From contig CP087218.1 in the NCBI GenBank assembly GCA_020912385.1, positions 992,001 to 1,056,000 of the forward strand: DNA of 64,000 nt, given 5' to 3'. Under the pieces are notes generated by a model. That model was not told the DNA's origin, made no database searches, and was given only the letters and a program-made list of their open reading frames with translations. Every line of letters starts with the position of its first letter. Position 1 is the first letter of the stretch. Of this stretch, positions 45,848-57,373 are shown in pieces. A program made the position numbers and the translations under genes. The DNA comes from Neofusicoccum parvum (Eukaryota > Ascomycota > Dothideomycetes > Botryosphaeriales > Botryosphaeriaceae).

Positions 45848-48391
45848 ATGGCCGCCGCAACCCGTGCGTCGGCCGTCCGCGCCGGGCGTAAAAGAAGCCG
45901 CATCTCCTACCGCGAGCCCAGTACCTCGGAGGACGAGGCTGATTATACAAGCGAAGCTTCTGGAGACGTTACTGGAAGTGCGCGCAAGCGCCGCCGCCAG
46001 GGCGTGCGTGCTCAACACGGTCAATCGCAGCAGTCAGCCCATCCTCGCGGCAGGCGTGCGTTGAGAGAAGACCATCCTGTTGAGCGAAACGAGTCCACCC
46101 CGCCGCCGCCGCGCCGTAGTCGTAGCCACGGGCTGCTCTCAGCGAGCCCTGAAGTCCCAACAAAGTTGCGCCGTCTTCCCACCAAATCATACCACCTACC
46201 CAGTGCTGGAGAGTCGGACGGAGGCGCAGATGATATTGAGGAGTCGAGGGCGGATGAAGCTGGGCCGTCAAGGCCGAGACGCACAGGAAGAGTGCGCACA
46301 CAGAGGTCTCAGAGTTCGGCACGTCTACGCCGTGAGCCGGCTTTGTATACGGAGACCAACAGCGACGACGACACTGGCGATATATCAGAGCTCGGAGGCC
46401 GACGCACACGCAAGTCAAGGCGTCGCCGGGGACCGAGGCGGGCAACTAGGGCATTTGCAGCGAGGCAAGAAGCTAGGAATGGACGATCTAAGAGAAGCAT
46501 CCGTAGGTTGTTACTCCGCTCTTTGGCTTTACTAGCTGACACTACCTTGGATGTAGGGACCGATGGCCAGACTTCCTCTGCAAAGAAGACCGCAGTCTTT
46601 GAAAGCGATGGCATCATACCGCCCTGGGCTACCTTGCCCTACGAGATTCTTTTGCAAATCTTCACTTACGCTTGCAACCCCCTCCACGACGACGACGACA
46701 ACCCAACCTCGCAAATATCATGGCTAGTCAACACTGCAAGAGTCTGCAAAAGCTTCGCAGAACCCGCTCTGACTGCTCTATACCGGTCTCCGCCGTTGGT
46801 CACAATTGACAAACCACATCGACTGCTGGATCTGCTATCGGACAATTCGGCAAGCAGGTGCATCAACTACAACGTCAAGATACGGCGCTTAGAGTTCAAC
46901 GTCATCAAAACGCTTGCGTACACTTGGGCAAGCAGGCAGTTCGAGATTGGCGATCTGATCCCGTTTGTTCCCCAGCTGAGCGAGCTGTCGATAGTTCATC
47001 CGCAGGACCGACCGCCTTTCCGCCCTTTGAGTAGGTCCGGAAGGTGGCATTACAGCCAACCTCTCTTCACTGCTTTGGAAGAGAACAAAATCCGCCTAAA
47101 ATCCTGGGACTGGAATACAAACTTCCGCTCGAAGGAGCATGATCTATTCTGGATTGGTAGCATTCACCAGATGGAGGCATTCCAACGACTGGAACACCTT
47201 TCTTTGTTCAATTTTGGCACGGAACACTTTGCCGTGGTGATAAACGATGAAGCAAACAGGGAGGTCGAGCGCTCTAGCAAGCAAGTTCTGGCAGATAACC
47301 TTTCCATGCTGCCGGAGCTTAAGAGTCTCAACTTCGAGTCCTGTCAAATCCTGGATGGGGATTTCTTCCCACTTTTGAAGGAAAACATACAACATCTCAC
47401 GATAGTCAATTGTCACAATGTGACCTCGGAAATTCTCCGCGGTTTTCTTGTATCGCATGGCAGTCAGCTGGAAACCTTGGTTCTGAACCACAACCAGGCA
47501 CTCGACATTTCCTTCCTTCCCGATCTTAAACGGGCGTGCCCGAAGCTTCAGGTTCTGAAAATGGACTTGAACTACTACGACTCCCATGCATCCTTTAGGG
47601 ATTCTGAACCAAAGTATTTCAGCTTGCTGGGAGACGACGAGATCCCGAGTTGGCCCTCAACGCTACAGACCATCGAGATGAACCACCTTAGGCAGTGGAC
47701 ATCTGGTGCTGCAGAGAATTTCTTCTCTTCTCTCCTAGACTCTGCAGAAGAGCTCCCCAACCTTCGCAGACTAGTGCTGAAAGCCATTCTCAATATTGGA
47801 TGGCGAGACCGAGCGGGCTTCCGTGACAAGTGGATCGGCAGGTTGCAGCGCGTCTTCCTACGAAAGTCGCCTCCTCCGAACTCTCACTTCATGTCCGGCA
47901 AGCGCTGGCGTATGTGGAAGGAGTCATTACTGCCGACTTGTCCTGATGCTTCCCCGCTTAAAGGCACTGTGGGAAAGCTTCAGCACATTGCGATCACACC
48001 TCGCGGTAAGGCCAAATCTCTCCTTCCAACGACTGAGGACACCAACAGCACGGACGATAACCCCGACAAGGATTCTGGCCCGTCGCGTCACCTTCGTCCG
48101 CGCAGAGCGGCGGCGTACACGTCTGCTGCCGATACCTCGGAGTCTTCACCGTCTTCTTTGGAGGAGAAATCGAGTGAAGAGGACCGGTCGTCCGATGACT
48201 CAAAGGATTGGAAGCGTATCAACGAGAAGTTTACTCAGGGTATGTGCGAGATCGTCGACATCCGCATCGACAACTTGCGGCCCCGAGAGGAGCAATTCAA
48301 CGAGAACGACTTCCTGGATTCTGAGGCTAGCGGCGATGAAGACTGGAACGGTGATGACAATATGCCTGGAGATGATGGTTACGCATGGTAG
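45848..48391 (+). CDS. F-box/leucine-rich-repeat-like protein
   Basis: ATG 45848 (CAATCATGGCC) opens MAAATRASAVRAGRKRSRIS; 829 residues if the 54-nt intron 46503-46556 (GTAGGT, CTGAC branch, TGTAG) is removed, or 847 if retained, since it keeps phase and has no stop. The N-terminal 210 residues are Arg/Ser-rich and basic. The F-box-like part starts PPWATLPYEILLQIFTYAC, then VNTARVCKSFAEPALTALYR. LRR-like leucine-patterned segments follow (LSELSIVHPQDRPPF, LKSLNFESCQILDGDF, LQVLKMDLNYYDS), and the tail is acidic Ser/Glu-rich. A fungal SCF-type substrate adaptor resembling the Dothideomycete Rad7-like group is likely; the substrate is unknown. Confidence 0.82.
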   Translation: MAAATRASAVRAGRKRSRISYREPSTSEDEADYTSEASGDVTGSARKRRRQGVRAQHGQSQQSAHPRGRRALREDHPVERNESTPPPPRRSRSHGLLSASPEVPTKLRRLPTKSYHLPSAGESDGGADDIEESRADEAGPSRPRRTGRVRTQRSQSSARLRREPALYTETNSDDDTGDISELGGRRTRKSRRRRGPRRATRAFAARQEARNGRSKRSIRRLLLRSLALLADTTLDVGTDGQTSSAKKTAVFESDGIIPPWATLPYEILLQIFTYACNPLHDDDDNPTSQISWLVNTARVCKSFAEPALTALYRSPPLVTIDKPHRLLDLLSDNSASRCINYNVKIRRLEFNVIKTLAYTWASRQFEIGDLIPFVPQLSELSIVHPQDRPPFRPLSRSGRWHYSQPLFTALEENKIRLKSWDWNTNFRSKEHDLFWIGSIHQMEAFQRLEHLSLFNFGTEHFAVVINDEANREVERSSKQVLADNLSMLPELKSLNFESCQILDGDFFPLLKENIQHLTIVNCHNVTSEILRGFLVSHGSQLETLVLNHNQALDISFLPDLKRACPKLQVLKMDLNYYDSHASFRDSEPKYFSLLGDDEIPSWPSTLQTIEMNHLRQWTSGAAENFFSSLLDSAEELPNLRRLVLKAILNIGWRDRAGFRDKWIGRLQRVFLRKSPPPNSHFMSGKRWRMWKESLLPTCPDASPLKGTVGKLQHIAITPRGKAKSLLPTTEDTNSTDDNPDKDSGPSRHLRPRRAAAYTSAADTSESSPSSLEEKSSEEDRSSDDSKDWKRINEKFTQGMCEIVDIRIDNLRPREEQFNENDFLDSEASGDEDWNGDDNMPGDDGYAW

Positions 48392-48914
48392 ACGCTACTG
48401 CTGTATTTGCCATTTTCTAGCTGCTTTTTTCGGTGTTCGTGGTATCCTTTCATTTTTCTCCTTCCCCTCCCCCACCAGTATCCTTCTGCGTGGTTCTAGT
48501 CGCTGGCTAGCTTCTTCTTATAACCTAAGATATCCCAATATTTGTACTTATACTGATGGTGGCGCTTGGTGGATGGGTATGGATGGGCTGGCGATAGATG
48601 CAGTCTCAAACGGGTTATCGGGTCAAGGGAAAATGCGAACGGATGGCTTTGCCTCGGTGGAAGAACGGCGTCAGGGATAATTGCTAGACTTCTTGCATGA
48701 AGATATGTGCAAGCACATCGCCAGAGGGTGAGTGCCTAATGTTTAACTTGTGGCTTTGGATTCGAGAAAAAGGAGCTTGAGGTGTGCCACTTGCAATTTT
48801 GAACGTCTAATACTGGATTTTGGCTGGGGTTCTCCATGTGATTGTTACCACTTGCTGCTTGAGTTCAACTCTCCTGCTCGATATTGCCCCTGCTCGATGC
48901 TACCCAAGCCTCAA
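48392..48914. other. Convergent 3' region
   Basis: Spacer between the F-box and WD40 genes; AT-rich, no gene recognised. Confidence 0.55.
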
Positions 48915-50331
48915 TCAGTCATCCTCCTCCATCAACTCCGCCAACTCCCTCTCCTCCTCCTCTGTCAACAATTCCTTCTTTCCCTCCGCATCCTCCTCCA
49001 CCTTCCCTTCCTTCAGCCTCTCCGCCTCCTCCTTCGCCCTTTTCAACTCGGGACCCTTCAAACTCCACCGCCTGACGGTCGCATCAATGCTCACGCTCAC
49101 CAGCACCTGGCCCCCCAACAACGCCAATCCCGTTACCTCTTCAAAATGACCATCGAACGTGTGAAACAGCTTCCCACTCCCCTTCTCCCACACCCTCACC
49201 CCCTCGTCGCGACAAGCCGTCACGACCCACCCGCCCACATCATCCACCACCACATCCCTCACGAAATCCGGGTGCTTCAGCGCCGTATCAGCCTTCCACC
49301 CGCCGGCGCGCGCCAAGCACTTCGCCTTGCGATCCGCCGACGCGGTCCACAGATCATCCCCGGCGTCAAAGCACAAGGCATCCACGCCGGTCTCATGCGC
49401 GATCAACGGCTCCACCACCACCGCCGCCGCCTCTTCCCCCTCCTCCTCCGCCCCCGCGCCCCCGACGGGGATCTGCCACGCGCGGTCGGCGGTGAGGCGC
49501 CAGGCGCGGATCTCGCGGTCGCTGCCGGCGCTGACGACGGAGACGGCGGGCGCGGCGCGGGCCAGGCGCGTCGTGTGGCTGGCCGGGTCGAGCGCGAGCG
49601 CGAGCACGCCGCGCGCGTGGCCCGCCAGCTTGTGCAGCAGCGCCCCGGACGCGACGTCCCACACGCACACGGCCGCGTCGGCCCCGCCCGACACGAGCAG
49701 GTCGCGCCCGCCCAGCGAGAAGGCCAGCACGGCTTTGACGAAGTCGGCGTGGCCGTGGGCGAAGCGCGCGGTGCCGCGGGTCGAGGAGGCGGAGCCGCCG
49801 AGCGGCCACGCCCAGATGGTTTTGTCCCAGCAGCCGGCGAAGAGGAGCGAGGATTTGGGCGAGACGGCGAGGGAGGTGAGGGGCGCGGTAGGGCCGGTGA
49901 AGGTGTGGGTGATTTCATGGGTCTGTGTCGCGCAGGGGAGAGAATGTCAGCGCTTGCGTTTCTCCTGTCGGCTTGCTTCTCTGCGCACCGCGTGTGCCTG
50001 TGGGGGAGAGGGGTGGAGCGGGAGGGAGCAGTTTAGGTTCGTACAGACTTCAAGCGCTATCCTTCGCACGTTGCCCGCCGCCTCGGCGACGTACACGGCG
50101 CCATCGTCCAGCGGGTCCGCGGCTACGGCCAGCAGCTTCGAGCTGAGCTTGATGGGGTCGCCGGCGGTGTTCTTGGACTTCTCCGCTTTCCGCGCCGACT
50201 CCGAGAGCGCGGAGCTGGATGTTGCGGTTGGATCAGCATGTGTTGGGATTGAAGGCGAGGCGTGCGAGTGCGTCGCATGGTGGCGGGTACCTTGTCTGGA
50301 AGAAATGGCCTGGATCTGCGGAGCGCGACAT
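48915..50331 (-). CDS. WD40-repeat protein
   Basis: Exons 50331-50291 (MSRSADPGHFFQT), 50214-50049, 49922-48915, 404 residues. Introns start GTACCC and GTCTGT, weaker donors, but phase and continuity support them. WD40 blades are visible: LLAVAADPLDDGAVYVAEAAG, PLTSLAVSPKSSLLFAGCWD then KTIWAWPL, AFSLGGRDLLVSGGADAAVC with VWDVASG, ALALDPASHTTRLARAAP to REIRAWRL, and DFVRDVVVDDVGGWVVTACR then DEGVRVWEKGSGKLFHTFDG. It ends in an acidic helix (LLTEEEERELAELMEEDD). A propeller scaffold; I cannot name the complex. Confidence 0.86.
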
Positions 50332-50799
50332 GGTTGTGGAGAGAGGGGTTTGGTGCTGAGCGCGGTGTTTGGCGGGGCTCGCCAGCGGGACGCGTCTGAG
50401 CGTGATCACGGGTTGCTCCAAATGCTTTTGACCTGGAAGCCCTTTCCAGAGACGCAATTACATCAGATTAGGTTGCATTGGCAGATCTATCAGCCAAACC
50501 TCCAGAGTTAAGCCGATATCACCAGTTCAATATCTCTAGGCAACTGGCCTGTTGCACGCTCAAATTCAGGTTTATTACACCGGAGGAAACTGAACTTTCA
50601 TACTGACTGCGAATCAACCCGCGCCCTCCTCCCTTCTGGCGTCCAGAAAGGGTATCCTAGCAAGCAAAATCCCACAGTGCCGCCTGATTCCATATTCCCT
50701 TTCAACAACCCTCCCTCCTCGCAGATGCCTTTTCCATACCCGCCTCCTATGCAAAGTCGACCCTGCTACATCTTACACACTCGATAGTGACAAAGAAAG
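50332..50799. other. Intergenic
   Basis: WD40 gene promoter and WW gene 3' region; nothing recognised. Confidence 0.5.
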
Positions 50800-52369
50800 T
50801 TACCAACCAGGCTGCGAGGATGCTCCGCTATTGCCATGGTATCCAGACTGGTGCTGTGCGTGCCCGTACGCGCCGTGCTGTCCATTCGGCGCTTGACCGC
50901 TGTATCCCGGATTGTAAGCACCCTGCTGATGCTGTGCCGGTTGATGCTGTGCCGGCTGATGCTGCTGCTGCCCGTATCCTCCATGCGGGGATGGCTGACC
51001 GTACGAAGACGGAGCAGCGCTGTAGCCACCTTGAGTCGGCCCACCAGGAGGAGGCGGGGGGTATTGGTTGCTACCGCCGTATCCACCTTGCTGTCCGTAG
51101 CCCCCTTGGGACTGGCCTTGACTAAAATATCCGCTCTGATTGTGCGCTTGGTCGTGCGGCGCAGAGCCGTAGCCACCGGTGTGGTGCTGCTGTGGCTGCG
51201 TAGGCGGGGGTGGGAAGGACGGGGTGCTTTGTGGACCGAAAGAAGGCGTGCTCTGCGGACCAAACGAAGGCGCATTCTGCGGTTGGTGGCCGTACGATGA
51301 AGTGTGCGGCGGAGGCGCACCGTATTGGCTGTGGCCCCCTTGTTGGTTGGGGCTGGAGTATTGGTTGTTGTAACCGGGCTGGCCCGGGTACGATGCTCCC
51401 GTGCTGGGCGTGTGGGAGGCGGAGCCCGAGGGGGTGTACTGCGCTGGCGGGGCAGTGCCTGAGTAGCCGCCGGCGGATGGCGCGCCAGAGGAGTAACCGT
51501 AGTTGTTGTTCTGCTGACCGTGCTGTGTCTTGTTATTATCGAGGGCGGGGAAAGAGGGGGTTGCCTCTGACATACCGAACCGTGGCTTCCGCCCAGTATC
51601 CCCCCCAGCATTCCGCCCAATCCACCGCTCTGGTGCGAGCCCGACGAGCTGCCGTGGCTGCTCTGCTGCTGGCCATGGGGTTTGTTTGATCCTAGCAGTC
51701 CGCTGGCCAGCGAGCCCACAAGACCGGCAGCGCCGCTGCTGTGTCCGCCGGACTGAGAGCTGCTGCCATGAGAGCTGCTTCCGTGAGAGCTGCCGCCTAA
51801 GAAGGACGATGCCAAACTACCCAGTCCTGACGACTGCTTTCCGCCACCGTGTTGCGAGGCCAGGAGGTTGAATGCCGTGCTCTGGAGTGGGTTCTGTCAG
51901 TCGCGCTGCGCGGCACCGCGATGCGCCGGTTAGGGACGAGGGCTTACACCAAGGCCTCTGTCGCCGCTGTACTCCTCCTTGTTGCCATCGGCGCCTCTCG
52001 TGGGGTCGGTGCCGCTCATGGTGCCGTTGTCTAGCGCGGTTGCGGGAATCTGCTCGGGTCGTCGTGAAGGGCCGGCGGGTGCTTCGCTGGTCGGCAGGTC
52101 CCACTGCGACACGCCTGTGCTGATCTGGACGTAGTAGTACTTGCGGGAGCTGCGGGAGGGCGGGCGTCAGCTGGCAGGCGGCGGATTGGCCAGTGGGGCG
52201 GGCGGAGGATGTGTGTGGAGGAAGAGGAGCGGCGGCTGTCGCGAGACGGGCGCGGGGTAACACACCTGCTGTCCCACTGCGCTATCCACCCTGACGGCAG
52301 CTTGGGGAGGTGAGGGTCGGTCGGGCCTGCGTCTGGCGACAGCGGTGCTGCGGACGGCGTGGCCGCCAT
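50800..52369 (-). CDS. WW-domain protein with low-complexity tail
   Basis: Exons 52369-52266, 52149-51948, 51893-51576, 51522-50800, 448 residues. The WW domain is split by intron 1: LPSGWIAQWDSSSRKYYYVQ then ISTGVSQWDLP, with both Trp and the Tyr block in place. Behind it come an acidic piece, a Ser/Gly/His-rich region (SSFLGGSSHGSSSHGSSSQS) and a Pro/Gln/Tyr/Gly-rich tail (QGGYGQQGGYGGSNQYPPPP). WW domains bind Pro-rich motifs; here the tail itself is Pro-rich. Start from ACCATGGCGG. Similar WW-plus-disorder proteins occur across fungi without a defined role. Confidence 0.85.
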
Positions 52370-54022
52370 GGTAGCCGAGGACTGCGACGTAGGCAAGCCA
52401 AGCTTGGGGCTTGGGCCAAAGCGGGCGGCAGGCGGGCGGTCTTTGGGGCGGGCGAGGGCGAGGGCGAGGCGGCGGCGGAGGGCTCGCTGGGAGCGGCGGG
52501 CGCGTGGGAATTGCGATATGGCCGGCGTCAGGGATGCCCGCGGTTTTTGGTCGGGCCTCAGGTCATATAGGCGTGGAGGGCTGTGCTTCTGAGCTCGCTG
52601 CCCATGCGAGCCATGATGCAACCCAAGGGCCGCGACGGCCCCAAGGGTCCATGTGGCTGACCGACGTGGCGCAGCCCCGACGAAAAAGCCCGCCTGCCGC
52701 TGGGCCTTGCCTCTGCCGCTGCCTGTGCCTGTGCCTGCGCCTGCGCCTGCGCCTGTGCCTGTGCCTCTGCCCGGCGCTGCTGGAATGCGCCAGCCACCGC
52801 CGCGTAGGCACCAGCTGTGCGCGACTGATTGCGTGTCGCAGCCAGCTGCGGCCCTGCGTTCCCACTGCGTTCACGCCCGACGACTGTGCCAGCTGACGTC
52901 TGCCCGCTGCTCCGAGCCAGACTGCCCACTCGCGGAAGCCTGCAGGGCCTTGACCTACCGCGCCCACAAACGTGTCAGACAGGACAAAGAAACACGCTCC
53001 TCTTGCAGACAGCCAGGGGAGGGGAAATGCCAGAGGAGCCAGGAGAGTGAGACTTTCGATGTTGTAGTCCCCTCAAAAAAATATCGGAACGTCAATGGTC
53101 ACCGTCCGTCCGAAAACATTGCAACGAGAAGTGACTAGAGGAGCATTCTCGGAAGGAATGCAGAGTGTTCGTCCGGATAAGTGTGGAGTATCACTTGGCT
53201 GCGCTTCTCTGGGTTAATTCTTCGACTCTCTGTGGGCGAGTTCCGGAGCTGCTTCAGTGCTTTGCGAGCCGGCCGCGTGGGTACGTAGTATGATACAACC
53301 CTTCCCCTGGAGAGGTGCTCCCGGATGCATATCGGAGCTTTGTCGAACTGCTCCTGAAGTTTTTTCCTCTCCCCCCGGGTTTCGGAGGCCTGGAACTGGT
53401 AAGTGATGCCGTGCCGAGATCCTGTTTAGCAGGACACTTGTCATGGAGCTTGCCGGCCAACCGTTTCGTGAGCTTTATTTGGAAATATGTGGACTCCACA
53501 AAGCTGTCTCGGTCCTCACAGAGATCCCCATCCCCGGGAAGATCACTCTTTTGGCAGCAACACCATCACTTCTAGGGCTGGAAGAGAGACCGCGCACAGG
53601 GCTGGGCTTCTGCAAGAGCGGGTGTACGAAGTTTGATATCGCATTAACAGAAAGCAAGAAAAAAAGGCCCTCGCAACATCCATAATCCCACAAGAAAAAA
53701 AAAGATAGAATCGTTTGCAAGAAAAGGGGAAGGAAAAAGAATCCACAACTCTCACACCATGATCGCCGTAAAACCTTATTCACCATGGATCCTCGATGGC
53801 AATCTGACGTTCCGATTCTCGTCCCGCAGAAGGTAGTCTGCAGGAGCCATATTATGAAGTGACCAGAAAACCCGCGCGCATCCAAGGGATTGCCTGCCCG
53901 CCATCTACCATGCAAAAGGACGCACTGAAACGTGAGGGACATCTCTGCATAGGGCGTGGTGCCCAGGTTCGTAGAGGGCATCCGGCTCCGCAAATCGCTC
54001 CGTCATGACCGACATAAACCGT
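52370..54022. other. Intergenic 1.6 kb
   Basis: WW-gene promoter, a hexanucleotide repeat (52719-52768), a core-repeat remnant (GTCCGGATAAG at 53171-53181) and the YPT1 3' region. No gene recognised. Confidence 0.5.
52719..52768. repeat. Hexanucleotide (CCTGTG/CCTGCG)n microsatellite
   Basis: About eight tandem six-base units of the type GCCTGT/GCCTGC. Confidence 0.8.
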
Positions 54023-55001
54023 CTAGCAGCATCCACCACCCGAGCCCGACTGGACGCCCTGGCCCTGTCCGATCGGGACCGTGGGCTTGTTGTTGACCTG
54101 CGTGGTGCCCATGCGCTCCTTGATCTGCCTGGCCATTGTCAGGAAGGCCTGCTCGACGTTGGACGCGTTCTTGGCCGACGTCTCGAGGAAGGGGATGCCA
54201 AGGCTGTCGGCGAATTCCTGCGGCGTCCTGTCAGCATTTCCCTAGCAGCCTGGATGAACGTGTGCCTGTGATCTACCTTCGCAACCGTGTACTCGACAAC
54301 CTTCTTGTCTGCCATATCGGACTTGTTGCCCACCAGCAGCTTGTTCACACCCTCGGTAGCGTAGCGGTCGATCTCCTGGAGCCACTGCTTGACGTTGTTG
54401 AACGAGTCCATGTCCGTAACATCGTAGACGACGCAGATGCCGTGGGCGCCGCGGTAGTAGGACGACGTGATGGTGCGGAAGCGCTCCTGACCGGCGGTGT
54501 CCCACTGCAGATCACGTTAGCCCCGCCTCCCTCCACGCCAGCGGGTGATAACCTACGATTTGGAGCTTCACGGTCTTGCCGTCGAGCTCGATAGTCCTGA
54601 TCTTCTACATGGTTGTCAGCGCTGCGGCCAGGCTGACCGGCACCCGGTGTTGGGAGACGCACGAAGTCGACACCGATGGTCGAGATGTAGCTCTCGGTGT
54701 ACGTATCATCAGCAAACCGGAGCAGCAAGCAAGACTTGCCAACACCGGAGTCTCCGATGAGGAGCAGCTTGAAGAGGTAGTCGTATCTGGCAGCGGTGCG
54801 CGGTTAGCGTGTCCTGCGGGCGTGGACGCCTGGGGCTCTTCAGTAGCTTCAGCACCCCGGGAGCGGAGAGGACGACTCTGCAAAAACAGCTGTTAGCCTT
54901 CACGCGGATCCTCACGAGTCGTGGTGGTCGGCACAGGCGGCGGCGACAAAGGCGCGCGGCGGCGGAGATACCATGGGGGTTACGTACTACTCGGGGTTCA
55001 T
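54023..55001 (-). CDS. YPT1: Rab GTPase Ypt1 (Rab1)
   Basis: Secretory Rab for ER-Golgi transport and early autophagy. Exons 55001-54991 (11 nt, MNP plus two bases), 54786-54663, 54604-54557, 54504-54277, 54217-54023; 201 residues, the usual length. Motifs: P-loop GDSGVGKSC, effector [47 protein letters not shown] (G4), ETSAKN (G5), and a C-terminal CC prenylation pair (GGGCC). The first intron starts GTAGTA right after GA, the only join giving MNPEYDYLFK. Very secure. Confidence 0.96.
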
Positions 55002-55643
55002 CGTGGCGGTGGGATTTGGGCGTGCGGGTATTTCGAAGGAGCGAGGCCTAAGTCGTGGAGAGCAGCGGGCTGCGAGGGGAAGAAGGCGGAGTTGGCTGTG
55101 CAGGGAGGGGGAGCGTCGAGGACGTCGTGAACCAGATGTCGCGGGCTCGTAACGTTAAGGGCACACGGATCGTTCGCCTTGGACGCGCACGTGACCCCCG
55201 CCTAGGTAGCGGTCTAGCTGAGTGTTTCATCGGCAGCCTGGCCGCCGCTGGTCACTTCGCGCCCGCACGCCGCATTGTCTTGGGCAGCTGGTACCTGGCA
55301 CTCGCAGCCCTTTCTTAGAGGCGTGCCTGCTGCATCTGACCACACCGCGCACTTGATCTCACGGGCGCATCACGGTCACGGTGCCAGCGCCAAGCCGCGT
55401 ACAGTAAGAGATGAGTATTCCCGGTCGCTCTACGCTCTCTACGGCACCTGTTCCAGCGCGTGCCGAGTCCCGTCTAGACAGGAAGGTATAAATAAAGTAC
55501 AGAAATCGTCGCCATGCGCTTGTTGCTCGCGATCCAAGCCGCCATGAAAGAAAAGCACCCGCATTTACAAAGCCCTTAACACCGTAAACACTTTTTCAGG
55601 TTAGCACCCCTTGCCACGCTCCTCCGTCATCCGCCTCGTGACT
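55002..55643. other. Intergenic
   Basis: YPT1 promoter and GGC1 3' region. Nothing else recognised. Confidence 0.5.
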
Positions 55644-56884
55644 TCACATCAGCTTGTCAAAGATCGGGATCAGCGTCTGCGCCAACCAGAACGAGAAGAC
55701 CAGCTTCGGTCCGGTCATCAGGAGCTTGGGCGTCAGGCCCTTGAAGAAGCTGGTGAAGCCCTCGTTCTTCATCATGTTCGAGACAATGCGGAAGCCGCTC
55801 TCAGGGTTCTCGAAGTTGCGGTTCTGAATGCGAGTCTTGATAACGTCCAGAGGAGCCGAGACAACCAAAGATGCGCTGGCACCGGCGATGGAGGCGACAA
55901 AGTTCTGGCTCCAGGTGGCCTTGTTGTAGTCCTTCAGCTTGTAGATGTACTCCTTGGCAAAAGCGGAACCACCGAAGAGCTAGCAGGTTGTCAGTCAAAG
56001 CTTATTCGGGTCGGGTTGAGCGTTCCTTACAGCGAACGAGCCGGGTGCGTTACGAGCAGCAGTCCAGCCCCAACCCCTGTAGAGACCGAATCCTTCGTCC
56101 TTGATGATACGGAAGAGACCGCGTCCCCTGAAAGCCTCCGGGTTCGTCTGGCGCTTAATCTTGAGGACGTCAAGCGGGAGAATGACGATTTCACCGATTC
56201 CAATAATACTAAGTAGGTGTTAGGGAGGTTGCTCTGGCACGTCGTCGCGAAACATTGCTCACCTTCCCGCCGAGGCGTGCATAATAGCCTTGCCGGTACC
56301 CTTGCCGAAAGCGCGGTCGAAGGAATCGCCGTGGTTCTTGGCCAGGTAGTCCCTCACGAACGGCTGACCACCGTACTTGTACACTCTTTGGAGGATCTAG
56401 AGCGCGTGAGCCTCCGAATCACTTTCCTGAGCCCTATATACGCACCTTGTAGGCAGCCGCATAGCCGAGACCGGGGAAAAGCGAGAAAAGACGGGTAGGG
56501 AGCGTGGCGGCGGCTTTGTCCTTGAAGACGACCGAGTTGAGCTGAGAGGCGGACGTAATCTGGACGACTGAGGTTAGAGATTTTCAAGACCACACATTTT
56601 GAGCCGTCAACGAACCTTGCCGTGGTTGCTCATCAATCTCTTCGCGGTGGTGTCAACCTGTTGGGAGCGTCGTCAGCGCCCGACGCGAGAACGGCAGCGA
56701 CGGATCTAAGCTTACAGGGTGGAAGACAGCCAATTCAGCGATACCAGCGCATCCTAAGGGAGTCAATTGAAGCCAATGCAAAGCTCTCCCGCGGTGCCTT
56801 ACCTGCTCCCGTCAGTCTTGCGACGGTAGACTCTTTCTTGAACTCCTTTGAGGACGAGCCGCCGGAGGCAAGTGCCGGTGCCAT
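55644..56884 (-). CDS. GGC1: Mitochondrial GTP/GDP carrier Ggc1
   Basis: Seven exons: 56884-56803, 56753-56716, 56657-56616, 56559-56446, 56396-56263, 56208-56031, 55979-55644; 307 residues, usual for mitochondrial carriers. Family blocks: KEFKKESTVARLTGAGCAGI, ELAVFHPVDTTAKRLMSNHG, LFSLFPGLGYAAAYKILQRV, HASAGSIIGIGEIVILPLDV with LKIKRQTNPEA, GLYRGWGWTAARNAPGSFAL, and SLVVSAPLDVIKTRIQNRNF (carrier PX[DE]XX[KR] motifs FHPVDTTAK, LPLDVLK, APLDVIK). Imports GTP in exchange for GDP and affects mitochondrial iron (family knowledge). Some introns are unusual in length but all keep phase. Confidence 0.94.
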
Positions 56885-57373
56885 TTTATACGATAATGCT
56901 CAGGAGTATGCGGGAGCTAGGAGCGGACGAGGATGGTGCTTGGGCGCGGGCGGACGATGGATGCGGGCGGGATGTCGAGATCGGAGGAGGTTGAGCGATA
57001 CTTTTTTTTCGGTCGCAGTGGATTCGCGCAAGGGTTGCTCGCGCGGAGCCACAAAAGACCTCCGACGCCGCTGGGCGCTCTAGCACCTCAACCACGGAAG
57101 AGCCTCCACTGCACCTACCCGCCTCCGCGATTTTAGAGCCCAGGCACCCAGGACCCAATTGTGCATCGCGAAACACGACTCATGCAGCGATGGAGCAACA
57201 CGAGATACGAATACCAGCTAGACACTTGTCGCATCACCATACTCGAGCTTGACACCGCTCGGGATGACGGAATACTTAAAAAGCAGATGCGCACTCTTCG
57301 TCGTTTGTCTTCAGTCGGTGTCCCGGACCCCCAAGTATCGCGTGTCATTGACCCTTAATCTGTCACTTCAACC
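56885..57373. other. Intergenic, divergent
   Basis: Promoters of GGC1 and the AhpD-like gene; nothing specific claimed. Confidence 0.45.
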
